From: Toxorhynchites rutilus septentrionalis
Taxonomy: Eukaryota > Arthropoda > Insecta > Diptera > Culicidae
Length of the DNA stretch: 64,000 bases
Assembly (NCBI RefSeq): GCF_029784135.1
Contig: NC_073746.1
Location: 182,219,788-182,283,787, forward strand
Reading direction: 5' to 3'
Of the stretch, positions 12,300-23,631 are shown in pieces. The notes under the pieces are model-generated. The model did not search any database and was not told the DNA's origin. It saw nothing but the letters and a program-made list of their open reading frames with translations. Position numbers and translations under genes: made by a program. Within the stretch, counting starts at the first letter, position 1; each line of letters opens with the position of its first letter.

Positions 12300-14335
12300 C
12301 AACTGTATTTCCGTTAAAGTTTTGTGATGTTCGCTGAGAACCAACGTGTTGCGGGACGTGCAGTTCAAATGTTACCACACCTCAGACGGTTTGTCGGTGA
12401 GGTAAGGAAACAAGATAAGCTTTAGGAAAGCTATCCAACTTTAAACGGAGTTTTTCATCAGTTTTCCGGTCAAAGCTTTTCGAGATTGTCGCCAATGCTT
12501 TGGATGATAGGCTGCTGGGATCGTTATTGACTTTTTGTGTTACAGCAGCATCGACAGTTAAATCGTTTTTGCATGAATATCAGACAGAGGCAACGATGGT
12601 TCCTTTCCTTTCCGAGGACCGATGATCAATTGATCATTCAACTTCCGTGATTTTTTCGGATTGAAAGTGACGTAAGGTATTTTTCAACGTTAAGAGTTGT
12701 GTTCTTCCCAGGAAGAGCGGCTGAATATAGGTTGAATATAGACGTTGTACCGTAGTCAAACGGAGGATATAATCCAATAATTTTATGGTCAAACAGAGAA
12801 GCAGCTGATCGCCAAGGACAGGAAAGATCTGATGAACATGCTGACAAATATCTTCTCATCGATAATGACTAAGGTTCCGGTCAACTACCGTAAGATTGTC
12901 CGACAAGGCTTCGAATGATTTTTTCAGAAGGCTTAATGAATGCAGCATGATGCAGCAGATTATCGAGGACATGGATGCTGTCGTTGGTTTATTGATATTA
13001 TGACTGCACAGAAACCAATCTGAGGCAACAGACGGTTGGGAGAACTCTAGAGATTGAGATCCTCTGCTCTCCGCCGTTTCTGCAGGCTGCGCTGTCTATT
13101 CACTGTGTAAACTGTATAAACAGTCTGCGAGGCGTATGCAGAGAAATCTTCGTAGAACGCGAAGCTTTTCTGGTCCTTTGTCAACACCAAGAGAATGGAA
13201 AAAGACTTTTCCGTGAACATGTTAAGGTAAACAACTCGGTTAACACTGCACTCGAGACACGCAATCTATTAGCTGTTCACTTCAAGCGATCATACGAGAT
13301 GGTTCCGTTAGACACTCGAACCAACGTATTGAATCTCATCACATTTCGAGTTACCAGTGAGTTCTTGGAGACTACGATCCGTAAATTAGAATATTTTTCG
13401 GGTCCCGGGCCGATGGTGGCTCAAGTCTTAACTACACTTTATTGGTCCTTTTCGACACGTTTCTATAGCATAGTTAAATTTCTACACTTCCTTCAGCTGT
13501 CAGTGATGTTCCCAGTGCACAAGAAAGAAGACAAACGGAACATAGGAAACTACTGAGGAATCACATCGTTTTGCGCCTGTTCGAAAGTCGCTGTGTTTCT
13601 ATATTGCAAGAGTTATCTATTCTCAGATCAGCACGGATTCTTCCAAAAAGATCAGCCGCAACCAATTTGAGCAAGGCACTCAGATGAAGGCAGTATATAC
13701 AGACCTCAAGGCTGCCTTCGACCGTGTTGATCACCAAATACTGCTAGCAAGGATGAATAAACTCAGGATTTCCTCCAGATTTACGATATGGTTAAACTCG
13801 CATCTAACAGAAATTAGCGAATATGTGTCGAAATTGAACCTGTGCAGTCTGTGACTTTCTCCAATTCTTTGAGAGTGCCTTAAAGAAGCACCAAGCCCCA
13901 TTGAAGTTCTCACAGTTCATCAACGAAGTATCCTTGGTACTTCTACCTGGATGGCGCTCATTCTACATGGATGATGTGAAAATCTACATGATAATCAGGA
14001 ACGCTCTATATTAACTAAGCCCTCAGAATCTGAATCTGGTTGAAGAATAGTGCTCGAGAAATAAGATGTTGCTCAACATCTCGAAATGCAGTACTATTTT
14101 GTTCCACAGGAAGTTACAGCTGTGTTTGGCTACTCCATCCCTGGACAAGCCCAGTTGCGAATGAACCACATCCGTGATCTTGGAGTGACACTTGATATTG
14201 CACTCAGCTTCCGACTACACTTCAGCGAAATAATCGCTAAAGCCCGGCACTTGGGATTAATTATCAAAATTAAAAGCGAATTCCGCGATCTACACTGTCT
14301 CCGATCTTTATACTGCTCGCTAGTTCGATCTTAAT
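12300..14335 (+). pseudogene. Second non-LTR retrotransposon, heavily decayed reverse transcriptase
   Basis: RT motifs appear in order across broken frames: VHKKEDKRNIGNY at about 13516 (fingers), then a TDLKAAFDRVDHQ palm motif at about 13701, then FYMDDVKIY at about 13963 with an intact-looking catalytic YMDD box. FGYSIPG and HIRDLGVTLDIALSFRLH follow, then EFRDLHCLRSLYCSLVRS ends the homology at 14334. Multiple stops and indels break every frame. The order and wording of the motifs fit a jockey/R1-like LINE. It differs from the element at 8.5-11 kb, and no RNase H follows because a mariner fragment abuts its end. Confidence 0.85.
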
Positions 14336-14580
14336 GGAAACGTCCAATCTATTCTCCAGACTTGGCTCGCTCGGACTACTATTTGTTCCCCAGTTTGAAG
14401 AAATAGCTGGTGGGATTTTTGACGTAGGACTGTCTTTCGGGAACATATTGCATAGAAATTGGAAAACTAAAATCGATCGCATTGTGAAAAATGTCCAATT
14501 TCAAACGCTTATTACTCAGACATGATGGATTTATGAGATTTTTGCGTGAATCGTTTTGGTCACTCCATAACCACAATAAT
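14336..14580 (+). pseudogene. Mariner transposase C-terminal fragment
   Basis: The frame beginning just after the LINE reads YSPDLARSDYYLFPSLKK, the hallmark third-aspartate region of mariner transposases, and then hits a stop. It abuts the non-LTR remnant without a gap, so one element probably inserted next to or into the other. A motif related to the recurrent near-palindrome occurs inside (about 14423-14431). Only about 80 codons of homology remain. Confidence 0.75.
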
Positions 14581-15530
14581 TTATAACATTGAATAAATAA
14601 TATATTATGTAACTAACTACTAACAATTGAAATATCTCAACTCCTATCCAAACGAAAAAACCCTGATCTGATTTCCCGTCAACCGATCATGGCACTCCAT
14701 AACGATTCATTACAATGAATAAAATAGCTTGAGCTTGGGTAGACTGTACATTTCGTAGTTGCTCTCCGTGATTGACCTGAGATTCATTACAATGAATAAA
14801 ATAATATATTCAATGAAACGAACTATCCAACAATATATAAAAATCTCAAGCAATTGAAACCACGCGTTCTGATTGGTCGATTTGCAAAAGCAATCTTTGC
14901 TCTAACATCCAGTGCATCTGCACTATGTAGAAATTAGATTACGGAACTCTATAATGAAAAATTAAATATGACTTTGAGTTTGATCGCATATAATTTGGCA
15001 AAAATATCCATCTTTTAAATGTGAATAAAAAGTCACAAGAGGGTTGTGTCCGAGACACGAATATAATGAAAACATATTTGAAATGAAAAAGGTAATTTTC
15101 TTCTACAACTTTTATTTTCTGAGTGTTTATTCAACCCAATGCGAATTTTAATTGGGCTAACAACACCTAATACTATATGTAGAGCGTATGGGAAATCACC
15201 TTTTCTAATATTTCTTCACTTTTCCAATTTTTCTCGCCGTGTAAACTTTCCTTGGGTAAACATGAACACAACAAAACAGACAGCTTAAACCAAACGATCC
15301 GTTCTCGAGCGGGAACACATCATGGTTTTTATTTATGAAAATTGAAATAAATCCTTTTATATATTAAGTCATTTTTAACCCAGTACAATTTTACACTTAC
15401 ACTTGCGCTAAATTTTTCACAATACACGATCGGTAATTGAAACGAAAATTTCACGAAGCAATCAACATTAAATTTCCTAATTTAAATTTTATTTGCTAGA
15501 ATTAATCGTATCATTCGCCTTACTTGCAAT
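14581..15530. other. AT-rich repeat DNA without genes
   Basis: A block 'attcattacaatgaataaa' occurs at about 14705 and again at about 14783. A 'gttgtgtccgagacacga' near-palindrome at about 15042 has a relative at 43376 and 54414. Nothing codes for a recognisable protein. Confidence 0.4.
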
Positions 15531-15536
15531 AAAAGA

Positions 15537-15790
15537 ATGCCCCCGACTTCCACATATTTGCAATGCCGATTTCCCCCGGGCACTGTTAGGTCTCTGTTAA
15601 GGAAACACTTTTCGGTGGGAACAAAAGCTCCCCCTACTTTCATGTATTTGCAATGTCGATTTTCCCCAGGCAGCTTGGTTCTGATGTCTCTGTTAGGGAA
15701 CACATTTCAGTGGGAGCAAAAACCCCCCATACTGTTATGTATTTGCAATGCCGATTTCCCCCAGGCAGCTTGGTTTTGATGTCTCTGTTT
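15537..15790. repeat. Minisatellite array A, about 90-95-bp units
   Basis: Three diverged tandem units share 'tatttgcaatg.cgatttcc', 'ggttttgatgtctctgtt' and 'agggaacac.tttcagt' blocks. The shared 'tatttgcaatg' starts at 15555, 15645 and 15740, giving periods of 90 and 95. Because the unit length is near a multiple of three, the array gives spurious open frames on both strands. Confidence 0.85.
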
Positions 15791-15809
15791 GGGATCCGCC
15801 GCATGTGTC

Positions 15810-16190
15810 GTCAATTTCGACCAATCAGAAGTGGGTATTTCCGTTAGGATAGTGTTTGAGATTTTTCAATTGTTCGATAGTTAGTTTCATGACATATATA
15901 ATTTTCTTCAACATAAAAAAATGTTATGGAGTGCCGAAGTCGAAATAATATAAATAACACAACAATGATCATATTAACTGTCTCCGCTGTCTGCTGAACA
16001 ATGGAAGAACAGAAAGCCTAAATGTCTACTACAGTGTGATTTACTATAATGTAATGGAACAGAAAAAATGGGTGGGTTATATCTATGATATAACCGCAAG
16101 GTTGACGTGGGACTACCTTGGCTTAGCAATCATTTGTTTGTATTGATTAAATTTTTGATTGAATGAAATAATTTCCGAATTCAATGTGTT
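15810..16190. other. Spacer between minisatellite arrays, with a SINE fragment
   Basis: A CCAAT-containing stretch at about 15820 resembles sequence upstream of the H2A pseudogenes. About 15955-16065 matches the internal and 3' part of the SINE at 41501-41920 (shared 'caatgatcatat.aactgtctccgctgt'). It is followed by 'gttatatctatgatataac' and a near-palindrome copy (16106-16116). Confidence 0.5.
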
Positions 16191-16194
16191 GGGG

Positions 16195-16665
16195 AAACAC
16201 ATTTCAGCCGGATCAAAAATGCCCCCGACTTACATGTGTTTGCAATGCCAATTTCCCTACGCTAATTGGGTTTAAAGTCTGTATTAGGGAAACATATTTC
16301 AATCGAAACAAAAATACCCCCTTGCATGTATTTGCAATGCCAGTTTCCCCACGCTCCATGAATTTGAAGTCTATGTTACGGGAACATATTTCAGTCGGAA
16401 CAAAAATGCACCCGACTTACATGTATTTGCAATGCCAATTTCCCCACGCTCCATGGATTTGAAGTCTGTGTTAGGGAAACACATTACAGTCTGAAAAAAA
16501 TACCCCCGACATTCATGTATTTGCAATGCGATTCTCAAACGCTGCTTGGTTTTGAAGTCTGTGTTAGGGAACACATATTGGTGAGAACAAAAGTCCCCAT
16601 ACTTTCATGTATTTGGAATGCAGATTTCCCCAAGGCTGCTTGGTTTTGATGGCTGTGTTGGGGAA
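16195..16665. repeat. Minisatellite array B, about 91-95-bp units
   Basis: Five units of the same family as array A. The diagnostic 't[ag]tttgcaatg' block starts at about 16237, 16329, 16424, 16519 and 16610. The arrays were presumably continuous and were split by the sequence between them. Confidence 0.85.
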
Positions 16666-16667
16666 TT

Positions 16668-16945
16668 CGTAAATCGGGCCAATAAAAACGAGGCAGTTAG
16701 GGCGTTTAGATAACGCTTAACATTATACAGTTATTCAATTGTTTATCTAATGAAAAACAACATTTTATTAAGTGCAATAGAAGCGTAGAAATATTCCCTA
16801 TCAATTGATGCAAACATCTTCCCGATCCAGTAAGAAATGTTCGAGTTATAAGCATTCGGAATCTTTCATTTTTCCTGCATGTTCTGTGTTTAGGTTTTCA
16901 TTTTACCCCCCATATACTCCGGTTAGACGTAGTCCCACGTCAAAA
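16668..16945 (-). promoter_or_regulatory. Histone H2A-type upstream region, orphaned
   Basis: This is homologous over its whole length to the region upstream of the H2A pseudogenes (40980-41262 and 52010-52290). Shared features are a CCAAT box ('gggccaataaaaacgaggc'), 'ttattcaattgtttatct', 'ctatcaattgatgcaaa', 'cgagttataagc', and the closing block ccggttagacgtagtcccac. No histone coding sequence is attached; the minisatellite lies where the gene would be. Confidence 0.6.
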
Positions 16946-16957
16946 AACTCTTACGCC

Positions 16958-17088
16958 TAAATGGCTATTACAACTGTGTAATTTACGATTTATAGAACCA
17001 TAAACATGTACATGTACACGATTAAAAAACGGCTCTGTTACAGCTAAAATGCTAATGAAACTAAATAAATAAACAAATGGGATTGGGA
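16958..17088 (+). repeat. SINE 3' fragment
   Basis: It matches the 3' half of the SINE at 41501-41920: 'cttacgcc.aaa', 'aactgtgtaat', 'catgtacacgatt', 'ggctctgttacagctaaaat' and the tail 'ataaacaaatggga'. The 5' tRNA-like head is absent. Confidence 0.7.
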
Positions 17089-17600
17089 CAGTTCGGCTGA
17101 AAAGTTCATAAGGTTGACGTCTAGATGACGCCTCTTGCAAAAATCTACTTGACGATCACAAAGCACCATCTTTCAATGGATACGTGAAAATGAAAATTTG
17201 ACAGTAATCGGTCGATCGGTTCGTGAGTTACAGCATTGGGAGTGAAGCAACTTTTGTTATTGTGAAAAAAATGGAAAAATCCAAATGTATTGATGGCAAA
17301 ATTGCATGAATTGGGCTTCGAATTGCTTCCGCATCCACCGTATTCTCCAGATCTGTACGCCAACGATTATTTTCTGTTCGCAGACCTGAAGAGAATGCTC
17401 GCTGGCAAAAAATTTAAGACCGATGATGAAGTGATTATCGAAACTTTTGAGGAAAAACCGAAAGAGTACTTTAAAAATGGTATCGAAAAGTTGCGCTGTA
17501 TCGCCCTCGAAGGCAATTGTGTTGAATAATAAAATTGAGTTTTGCAAAAAAAAAAATAGTTTTACTGTGTTACCTTAGAAACTTTTCAGCCGAACTGTTA
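17089..17600 (+). mobile_element. Internally deleted mariner element
   Basis: The ends are inverted repeats: acagttcggctgaaaagtt at about 17089 and its complement aacttttcagccgaactgt at about 17581-17600. The intervening ~470 bp keeps only the transposase C-terminus. The frame 17290-17529 reads LPHPPYSPDLYANDYFLF, with the third catalytic Asp, and runs to its own stop. The N-terminal half and two catalytic residues are deleted. It could only be moved in trans. Confidence 0.85.
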
Positions 17601-17619
17601 GATATATCGATACACCCTA

Positions 17620-18080
17620 GCAAGAGAAGACTCACGTCGAAGCCGTACACAACCATCCCATCGAGAGCGAGTTCTATCTCAACATTTTCATTATTTTTTA
17701 TTAATAATACAATAGTATCTGCAACACATGGTCAGCAGTTCCACTAAAATGCTGCTGGGAACGGTATCCAAGTGATATAAACATTGCGATTAGACTCTGT
17801 GTTGAGAGTGTGTGTATATCTGTGTGTGCGCAATATCATTCATTGCCAAATCATTCCCCGACAAGGTTTTCCAATAACAATGTTTCCAAACGAAACTGTT
17901 CAACGACCTTCCGATGCAATAACATGTGTCACCACCTAAAACGCAAAAATAAACGAACCGACATAAACAAGAATGAAACGGGAAACTACAGAAGAAGATT
18001 TGTAAACATGAACCGCACTATAGGTATGCTTCCAGGAAAGCATCAAATGGGCAATAACTGAAACGCATTTTACTCATCAC
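17620..18080. other. No gene recognised
   Basis: Short open frames only (at most about 80 codons) with no domain. Nothing else was identified. Confidence 0.4.
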
Positions 18081-18352
18081 GCTCTTGGCAAGGCGCGTAG
18101 AAGTATATCCTAAGGTGGGCCAACTTGCTAAAACCACTCTTCAGCCATCTTGGAAGTCTACTGTGTTTTGTTTGTAAACAAAATACAATACGCTTGTGCC
18201 CAAGCTCGCTCGTGATCAGTCTGTCTCTTTCACACTTCAAGGAAAAAAATCCCCTTCTGCTTTCTTCCGTACTGTTTTCATATACCGCTCCCCTAACCAA
18301 CTTAGTGACGAAACGGCCTCACCTAGTACCATAGACCCGTCTTGGCTCTTGG
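18081..18352 (-). mobile_element. MITE family 1, copy A (8-bp target duplication)
   Basis: A 256-bp element (18089-18344) is flanked by perfect 8-bp direct repeats gctcttgg (18081-18088 and 18345-18352). Its ends are imperfect inverted repeats, CAAGGCGCGTAGAAG against CAAGACGGGTCTATG. It has no coding capacity. Two more copies lie at 20556-20782 and 45827-46082, each with its own 8-bp target duplication. An 8-bp duplication fits hAT-type transposases (family knowledge); the superfamily is not proven because the termini are not classical hAT. Confidence 0.93.
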
Positions 18353-18500
18353 TTTTGCTCTAAGAGAGAGGAGCCAGCTCGCGTTTGTTGTGATCACCCT
18401 TATGTCAGCGCGAACCAGTCACGGTGAACCAAGGGGAAGTATTGAAATATGTAGAAAATTTCAACATGATATTTTTTTGCAAGACGTTTTATGTGAAAAT
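18353..18500. other. Short spacer, nothing recognised
   Basis: No gene or known repeat is seen between the MITE and the histone-type promoter. Confidence 0.4.
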
Positions 18501-18502
18501 AA

Positions 18503-18845
18503 TGTTGACGTCGGACTACATCTTTCATTTCTATACTGGGGTGTAAGTTCAAGGCATCGAGAACGAGAGTGTTACATTGAAGAAACAGGATTTTGAGCAA
18601 TAAACCCTCTTCGCCGGTTGAAAGAAATGGTATGATAACCGCTTCATTCCAAAGAAAGAAATCTACGCGTTATATGTGTGTTACTTATTGATCCAAAAAC
18701 TTGTTTCAATAGCTCAAAAATTGTTTTGAAAGCAAGCTATTGAAATCACAAAAATCTGTATATAAGTAGGTGCCAGCTCCACTCAATTATAATTGTACAG
18801 CGGTTAGATCATTTTGGAACAGTTACTGCTGCAAAAAAAAAACAA
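18503..18845 (+). promoter_or_regulatory. Histone-type promoter repeat with TATA box
   Basis: It opens with ttgacgtcggactac (near-palindrome copy) followed by 'tctttcatttctata' and 'ggggtgtaagtt'. It continues through 'tgatccaaaaacttgtttca' to a TATA box (tatataag at about 18760), then a leader. It aligns along its length with 34597-34906, which stands upstream of H2B-like sequence. Here it leads into an H1 tail. Confidence 0.65.
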
Positions 18846-18849
18846 ACTT

Positions 18850-19095
18850 GCTGCTGTGAAGAAGGCGACCAGCAAGAAGAAAGCTGCTGGTGTGGCTGCC
18901 CGAAAGCAAAAGTCAAACAAATCCTCAAAAATCGTTGCATGCAAGCCGAAAACGCCGAACTCATAGAAATCAGTAGCAGCTTCGAAAAAACCTACCATCG
19001 CTACACATAACGCACAACACGAGAGAAAACAAGATAGTGTTTTCAGCAAATCAAATCCAGTTCTTTTCAGAAAGAGTTTATCAAATACTGCGGTC
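18850..19095 (+). pseudogene. Histone H1 C-terminal tail pseudogene
   Basis: The plus strand translates as an alanine/lysine-rich tail typical of linker histone H1: AAVKKATSKKKAAGVAARKQ, then SSKIVACKPKTPNS, a stop, then KSVAASKKPTIAT. KPKTPxxKK and SKKP repeats are the hallmark of H1 C-terminal tails, which bind linker DNA. The globular winged-helix domain is absent, and the tail joins almost directly to the promoter leader, so a large internal deletion has occurred. A degenerate histone 3' stem-loop (ttcttttcaga) lies at about 19060. A near-palindrome copy (19138-19149) follows it. Confidence 0.75.
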
Positions 19096-19149
19096 AAATA
19101 CATTATTTTTGTAATTTCTTCGATCAAGTGCGATCAACGTAAGATTACA

Positions 19150-19710
19150 TCTTTCGAGCACTTATTGGGAGTACAATGAATCTTGAAAAAGACAATTCAT
19201 TCCTGCTCGACACTCGCACTAAAAATGTTCACTCATCAATGTCACAAACGGGAAGTGGGTGTTGTGAGGGAGGGCAGAGAGAGCGCAACATTTATGCAGA
19301 TTGATTGGACGACAGATATGTTGTATATGGGAAATGGTATACAAATTATATTACACATAAAGGGGAGAAAGAATCTAGAAAGAATCTATTGGTTCACCTT
19401 CACTATCGGTCAATTCGATTGGATCTTCAGTGATACTATTGCCTTGATTAAACCTGCATGTCAAATTTGAATATTGCATATGAATGGTCCATCAGTGATG
19501 GGCAGGAATATCATGGCAAAGATGACGAGAGACTGGTGGTATAATTCTCATCTTCATCCGAATGCTTGTTAAACATGCAGACACAGCATCCTTTTTAGTC
19601 AACCTAGTATTATTACCATCGGACACAAACAAAATTCCCTCAAAATGCACCTGAGAGAAATCAATGTTGGCTATTTTCATTGGAAGATAAGCTCTTATTT
19701 TATGTATTCC
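19150..19710. other. No gene recognised
   Basis: Short frames only (up to 95 codons at 19183-19470) with no recognisable domain. Confidence 0.35.
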
Positions 19711-19717
19711 ACATACA

Positions 19718-19832
19718 CACAAAGTTTTTTTTTACGCGGGGGATACGTATCTCGTAAAAAAACCGCGTTAATTGAAAAATCCGCGTAAAAAACGCGTTAA
19801 TTGGAAAATCCGCGTAAAACAACCTGGGTGTA
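19718..19832. mobile_element. MITE family 2 copy, internally repetitive
   Basis: The ends read 'gtttttttttacgcgggg' and 'cgcgtaaaacaacctgggtg', which are imperfect inverted repeats. Between them a 'ccgcgtaaaaa..gcgttaattg' motif repeats. The copy at 23632-23783 has the same architecture. Superfamily unknown. Confidence 0.7.
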
Positions 19833-20547
19833 CGCTGCACGTTCAAATTGCATCGGAGATGAACAATCATCGCCCACATTGCAAAAATCGATTCGTCGAG
19901 CTTGCAGCAATAGATCAACCTGGAACCAGTGAAAGAATACAAGAATTCGCGAAAACTGAATGAACGATCGGAAAAAGTCAAATGGGCCCAAAACACCCAT
20001 AAATTCACACAAGATCTCCACCGACAAACGAATCATAAAAGTCAGTTTGCTTCTAATTTTGGATTTTGTTTTAGAAATCATCGAAATAATTCTTTAGGAC
20101 AACTATATCGAAATTATCAAAAGTAAAAAATGTTTAAATGGGCCGATGCCGCTAGAAGCCATGATGTGGGCTGACCTGGTACATCTTTTATTATAATATG
20201 ATTATTATAATAAATAATATGATCAGTGTTCAAATTTTTACCCCCCATATATTCCTGTTAGACGCAGTCCTATGTTAAAAATCAAATCGGAGATAAAACG
20301 CACAAATGTACTCACTAACAAAGTTTCACGTCAAGTTTGAACACTTTTCTCATAAATGAATGACAACAACTTGCTTGATTGAAATTGTCAGTTTGGAATT
20401 TTCTTGATGAGAATGCGTAAAAAGAATAAGAAGAAAACAAACTATCTGTCATTCAGCTGACTCCTCTCTCTCAGGTTTTGCTCTCCCAAGTTTCTAAGCA
20501 TGACAATCGCGAAAGTGACGTTGTTTTTCTCTCTCACTGAGAAAAGC
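19833..20547. other. Repeat debris with an orphan histone-upstream fragment
   Basis: About 20225-20275 matches the end of the H2A-type upstream region ('ccccccatatattcctgtta', then a near-palindrome copy at 20263-20274). The rest shows no recognisable gene. Confidence 0.45.
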
Positions 20548-20790
20548 ATATGCAACAAGACGGGTCTATGGTACTAGGTGAGGCCGTTTCGTCACTAAGT
20601 ACGGAAGAAAGCAGAAGGGGAATTTTTTCCTTGAAGTGTGAAAGAGATAGACTGATCACGAGCGAGCTTGGGCACAAGCGTATTGTGTTTTGTTTACAAA
20701 CAAAACACAGTAGACTTCCAAGATGGCTGAAGAGTGGTTTTAGCAAGTTGGCCCACCTTAGGATATACTTCTACTCGCCTTGATATGCAA
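20548..20790 (+). mobile_element. MITE family 1, copy B
   Basis: A 227-bp element (20556-20782) lies between perfect 8-bp repeats atatgcaa (20548-20555 and 20783-20790). It is the same sequence as copy A in opposite orientation, but lacks about 27 bp near its 5' third (the 'ttggttaggggagcggtata' segment). It is a deletion derivative that still has both ends. Confidence 0.93.
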
Positions 20791-23130
20791 GACGGAAGAG
20801 GATCAATTGGATGCTAGAGGGTTGAGAACCTGCGATGTTAGAGAAAAGACACGAAACACGCTGCGGAAGTTTGGTTAGGAAACAAACTAAAACACGACGC
20901 CCCGAGTGCGAAATGCGTTGGTCAAATAAAAAGCTAACGCCAATATGAAAATATTAATTGAATTAAAAACAATTTTATGAAGTAACGTGTTGAAACCAAT
21001 TCGATCCAACATTCATTTATCACATTGAAAACAAAACATAAATCTATCCAAACATGCAATTGTCAGGTACACATTTTACTGCGCGCACTATTTTTTTTTG
21101 TTTTTCAATGAAAAGTGAAAGTGAAATGAAAAAAGGTCTCGATTTCAAATTGAATACCACAACGATAAATAGACGCATCTTTGCACCAGAAGTAGAGTGG
21201 TTTTGAACCTTGGATTTCAGAAATGGCGCTGTTGATATATTCCTTCAATTCAACGTCACCGATACCCTTTGGTTCGGAATCAACTTTCCGGAATCGGAAA
21301 AGCAAGTGGAAAGCATAACGTGGATCTTATATCCTAGATGAAGAGACTACGAGTCGCGCGTGAGAGCATGTAAGGTTTCTCCGAACCAGATGTGTATTCG
21401 ATATCTTCCGGGCATAGCGCATACTGATTAAATAGAGACGTCTGGTATCCGTACATTAAAATGTGAACTATGACAGAGAAAGAGAGAAAATAGTGCAAGT
21501 AACTGGTAGCAGAACGAAGCGTAAGCAGCACATATACAGAGTGGACAGATTCTGTTGGATTAGTTATTACCCTTATTGCTCAAGAATGTATACGATCTAT
21601 CAAAAATCTTTACCACTCTCGATATCTATGAATCGGTGTGAAAAATTATTATAAATTTACCTCTAAAAATATTTACAAATTTCATCTGATTTTGGTGAAA
21701 CTTCGCATCTCTGTCTTATCGTTGTTCTTAGGCCTTTTGTGTTTAAATTGTGGCGTTACTTCAACTGTGGGTTAGTCAGAAAAGTCTACTGTTTCTGATT
21801 CGATAGTATCAAACGAAATTTCAAAATTGCCCATTGCTGAAGTGAATGGAAAAAACACACCAGAGTCATAACCAGTGGCTTACAATGTGTTTATTTATAT
21901 TGAAATCGAAACTACGACAATACAATATTGTCGGCAACAGCTAATAGAAAAGGACGCAGTAAAGCTTATAGAGCGATCTAAAACACTTTCACAAAACGAC
22001 CTTTACTCGGTGTTTGCTGGTTCGTGGTGTCGAATATACCCAATGAAAACCCAAAATCACCCAACTCGAACAATAACATCACAACGGAAACATTAGCGTG
22101 TTTTCCGGTACAGATTCGCATCGTATGGCAAAATGCATTAATACTGCAGGCGACATAGAGAGTTATACGTTCGAGACATGTGCCACCACCCACGCTCGGT
22201 GTTTCACGTATAAAACAGCTATTCACCTAGAGTGATAACATCCAAGCAAAGCCGCTTTTATAAAGACGTTAACTTAGTTTTCGCCCGCAAATGTTAGATG
22301 GTAAATTCTTTATTATGCAAGCTTAGTTTCAGCCTTAGTTCCCGTGAATATTGTATGCAAAAAGAACTTGTGCCCAATAATTCGATCGAAGGAAAAAATG
22401 CTGGATTTTAAATTTATGACAGCATTAACCATTTGCGGTCGTTTGGCTGTTCTCAGTCACCACAACAAGTATACTAATCTTGTACTTTATGCAACAATAT
22501 ATCAGTTCACACTTTTTCTAAAAGAATTTTAATGTCTAATGAACCTGTTCACGAATCAATACGGTGCTTCTATAAATAATACATAATGGTACTCAGTATA
22601 GACAAAAGTTGTCACCCATGCTTGAGGAAAGACTTAATGGAAAACTCCATGTATTGCGGTAAAAGGCATTGTTCTGTATGTTCAAACAGAAGGATAAAAG
22701 GCGAAAGACGACTAATTATTATGGTGATACATGCGAACACCTGAACTGAGTTTTGGGAACTATTTCTAAAGATATTCTACGAATTATAGCATATATTTTT
22801 TTTTATGAAAACAACATCTTAAAACACATTTTTGGTGAATACTTATCTGAAGTTAACATAGAAAGAAATAAATCTTGTTCATCTTTTAAATCTCAAAAGT
22901 TATACATATTATGCGTATAATCTCACAAAGTTATACATCACTTCTTTTTCAAGTAAAAATAATTCCTACAGCAAAGGGTTAATAATTAATGATTTCGAAA
23001 TTTTTTTACCAGTTGAATTCTTATAACCCGTTTTCATGAAATAGAAATAGCAAATGAAGCTTTCGTTCTACGGTCATCCTGCTAGCGACCAGACGACAAT
23101 GAGGTTTTCCAAACGACCGAAAGTTTAGAT
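20791..23130. other. No confident gene; one protein-like minus frame at 21105-21305
   Basis: A minus-strand frame of 66 codons contains EPKGIGDVELKEYINSAISE. Its composition looks protein-like, but it begins without an ATG and I cannot name a family. It could be a processed gene fragment. The remainder is AT-rich intergenic sequence with no recognisable element. Confidence 0.3.
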
Positions 23131-23139
23131 TGGTCTTTT

Positions 23140-23564
23140 TCAAGGTTAGAAGCGAATAAACTAAGAAATTTTAAAGACTCATAATTCAAACTATGATCAT
23201 CATTATGCAAATCACAGTCTCACTCCAGCAGTCTTTATCGATGCTGATGTCAGACACAACTGTTTTTCTCGATACAGCATAAAATATTGTATTGCAATTT
23301 TCACTGATGGAGAGTGATTCTGTATTTTTGCACAACATCATCTTTGCATCTATCTATACTGAGATGTATCAAATCTTTACAAACGTATGAGCGTTACGTT
23401 TGTAAAGATTTGAACGGCCATTTGCCGGCTGAACGAAGTGATATGACAATCACCTTCGAAAGATACAAGGTATATAAGTAATATTTGTTCCTTATGAATC
23501 ATGAATCACCCCTCATCAGCTGCTTCTACAAAACCATGGAAACCCATCGTTCCTTTTCAGGGCC
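23140..23564 (+). repeat. Histone cassette remnant: promoter joined to 3' stem-loop
   Basis: About 23210-23490 aligns with the histone-promoter repeats at 11.4 and 34.6 kb (shared 'gctgatgtcaga/cacacaa' and 'gagcgttacgttt' blocks, and TATA 'tatataag' at about 23470). Only 80 bp later comes gttccttttcagggcc (23549-23564) followed by acaaaa. This matches the histone pre-mRNA 3' stem-loop (6-bp stem with one mismatch, UUUC-type loop). The coding body between promoter and stem-loop is gone. Confidence 0.65.
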
Positions 23565-23631
23565 ACAAAAACATTCGGCTAAATAGTTATTCTCAATAAG
23601 TATCGATGCATTTTAAAATAATATAGTACAG

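Noticed and set aside
15482..16574. Open frames of 64-92 codons on both strands
   Set aside because: They arise from the minisatellite units and have no independent coding signal.
21105..21305. Protein-like minus frame (EPKGIGDVELKEYINSAISE)
   Set aside because: It resembles a small RNA-processing subunit only vaguely, has no ATG and no flanking splice support, so no name is given.
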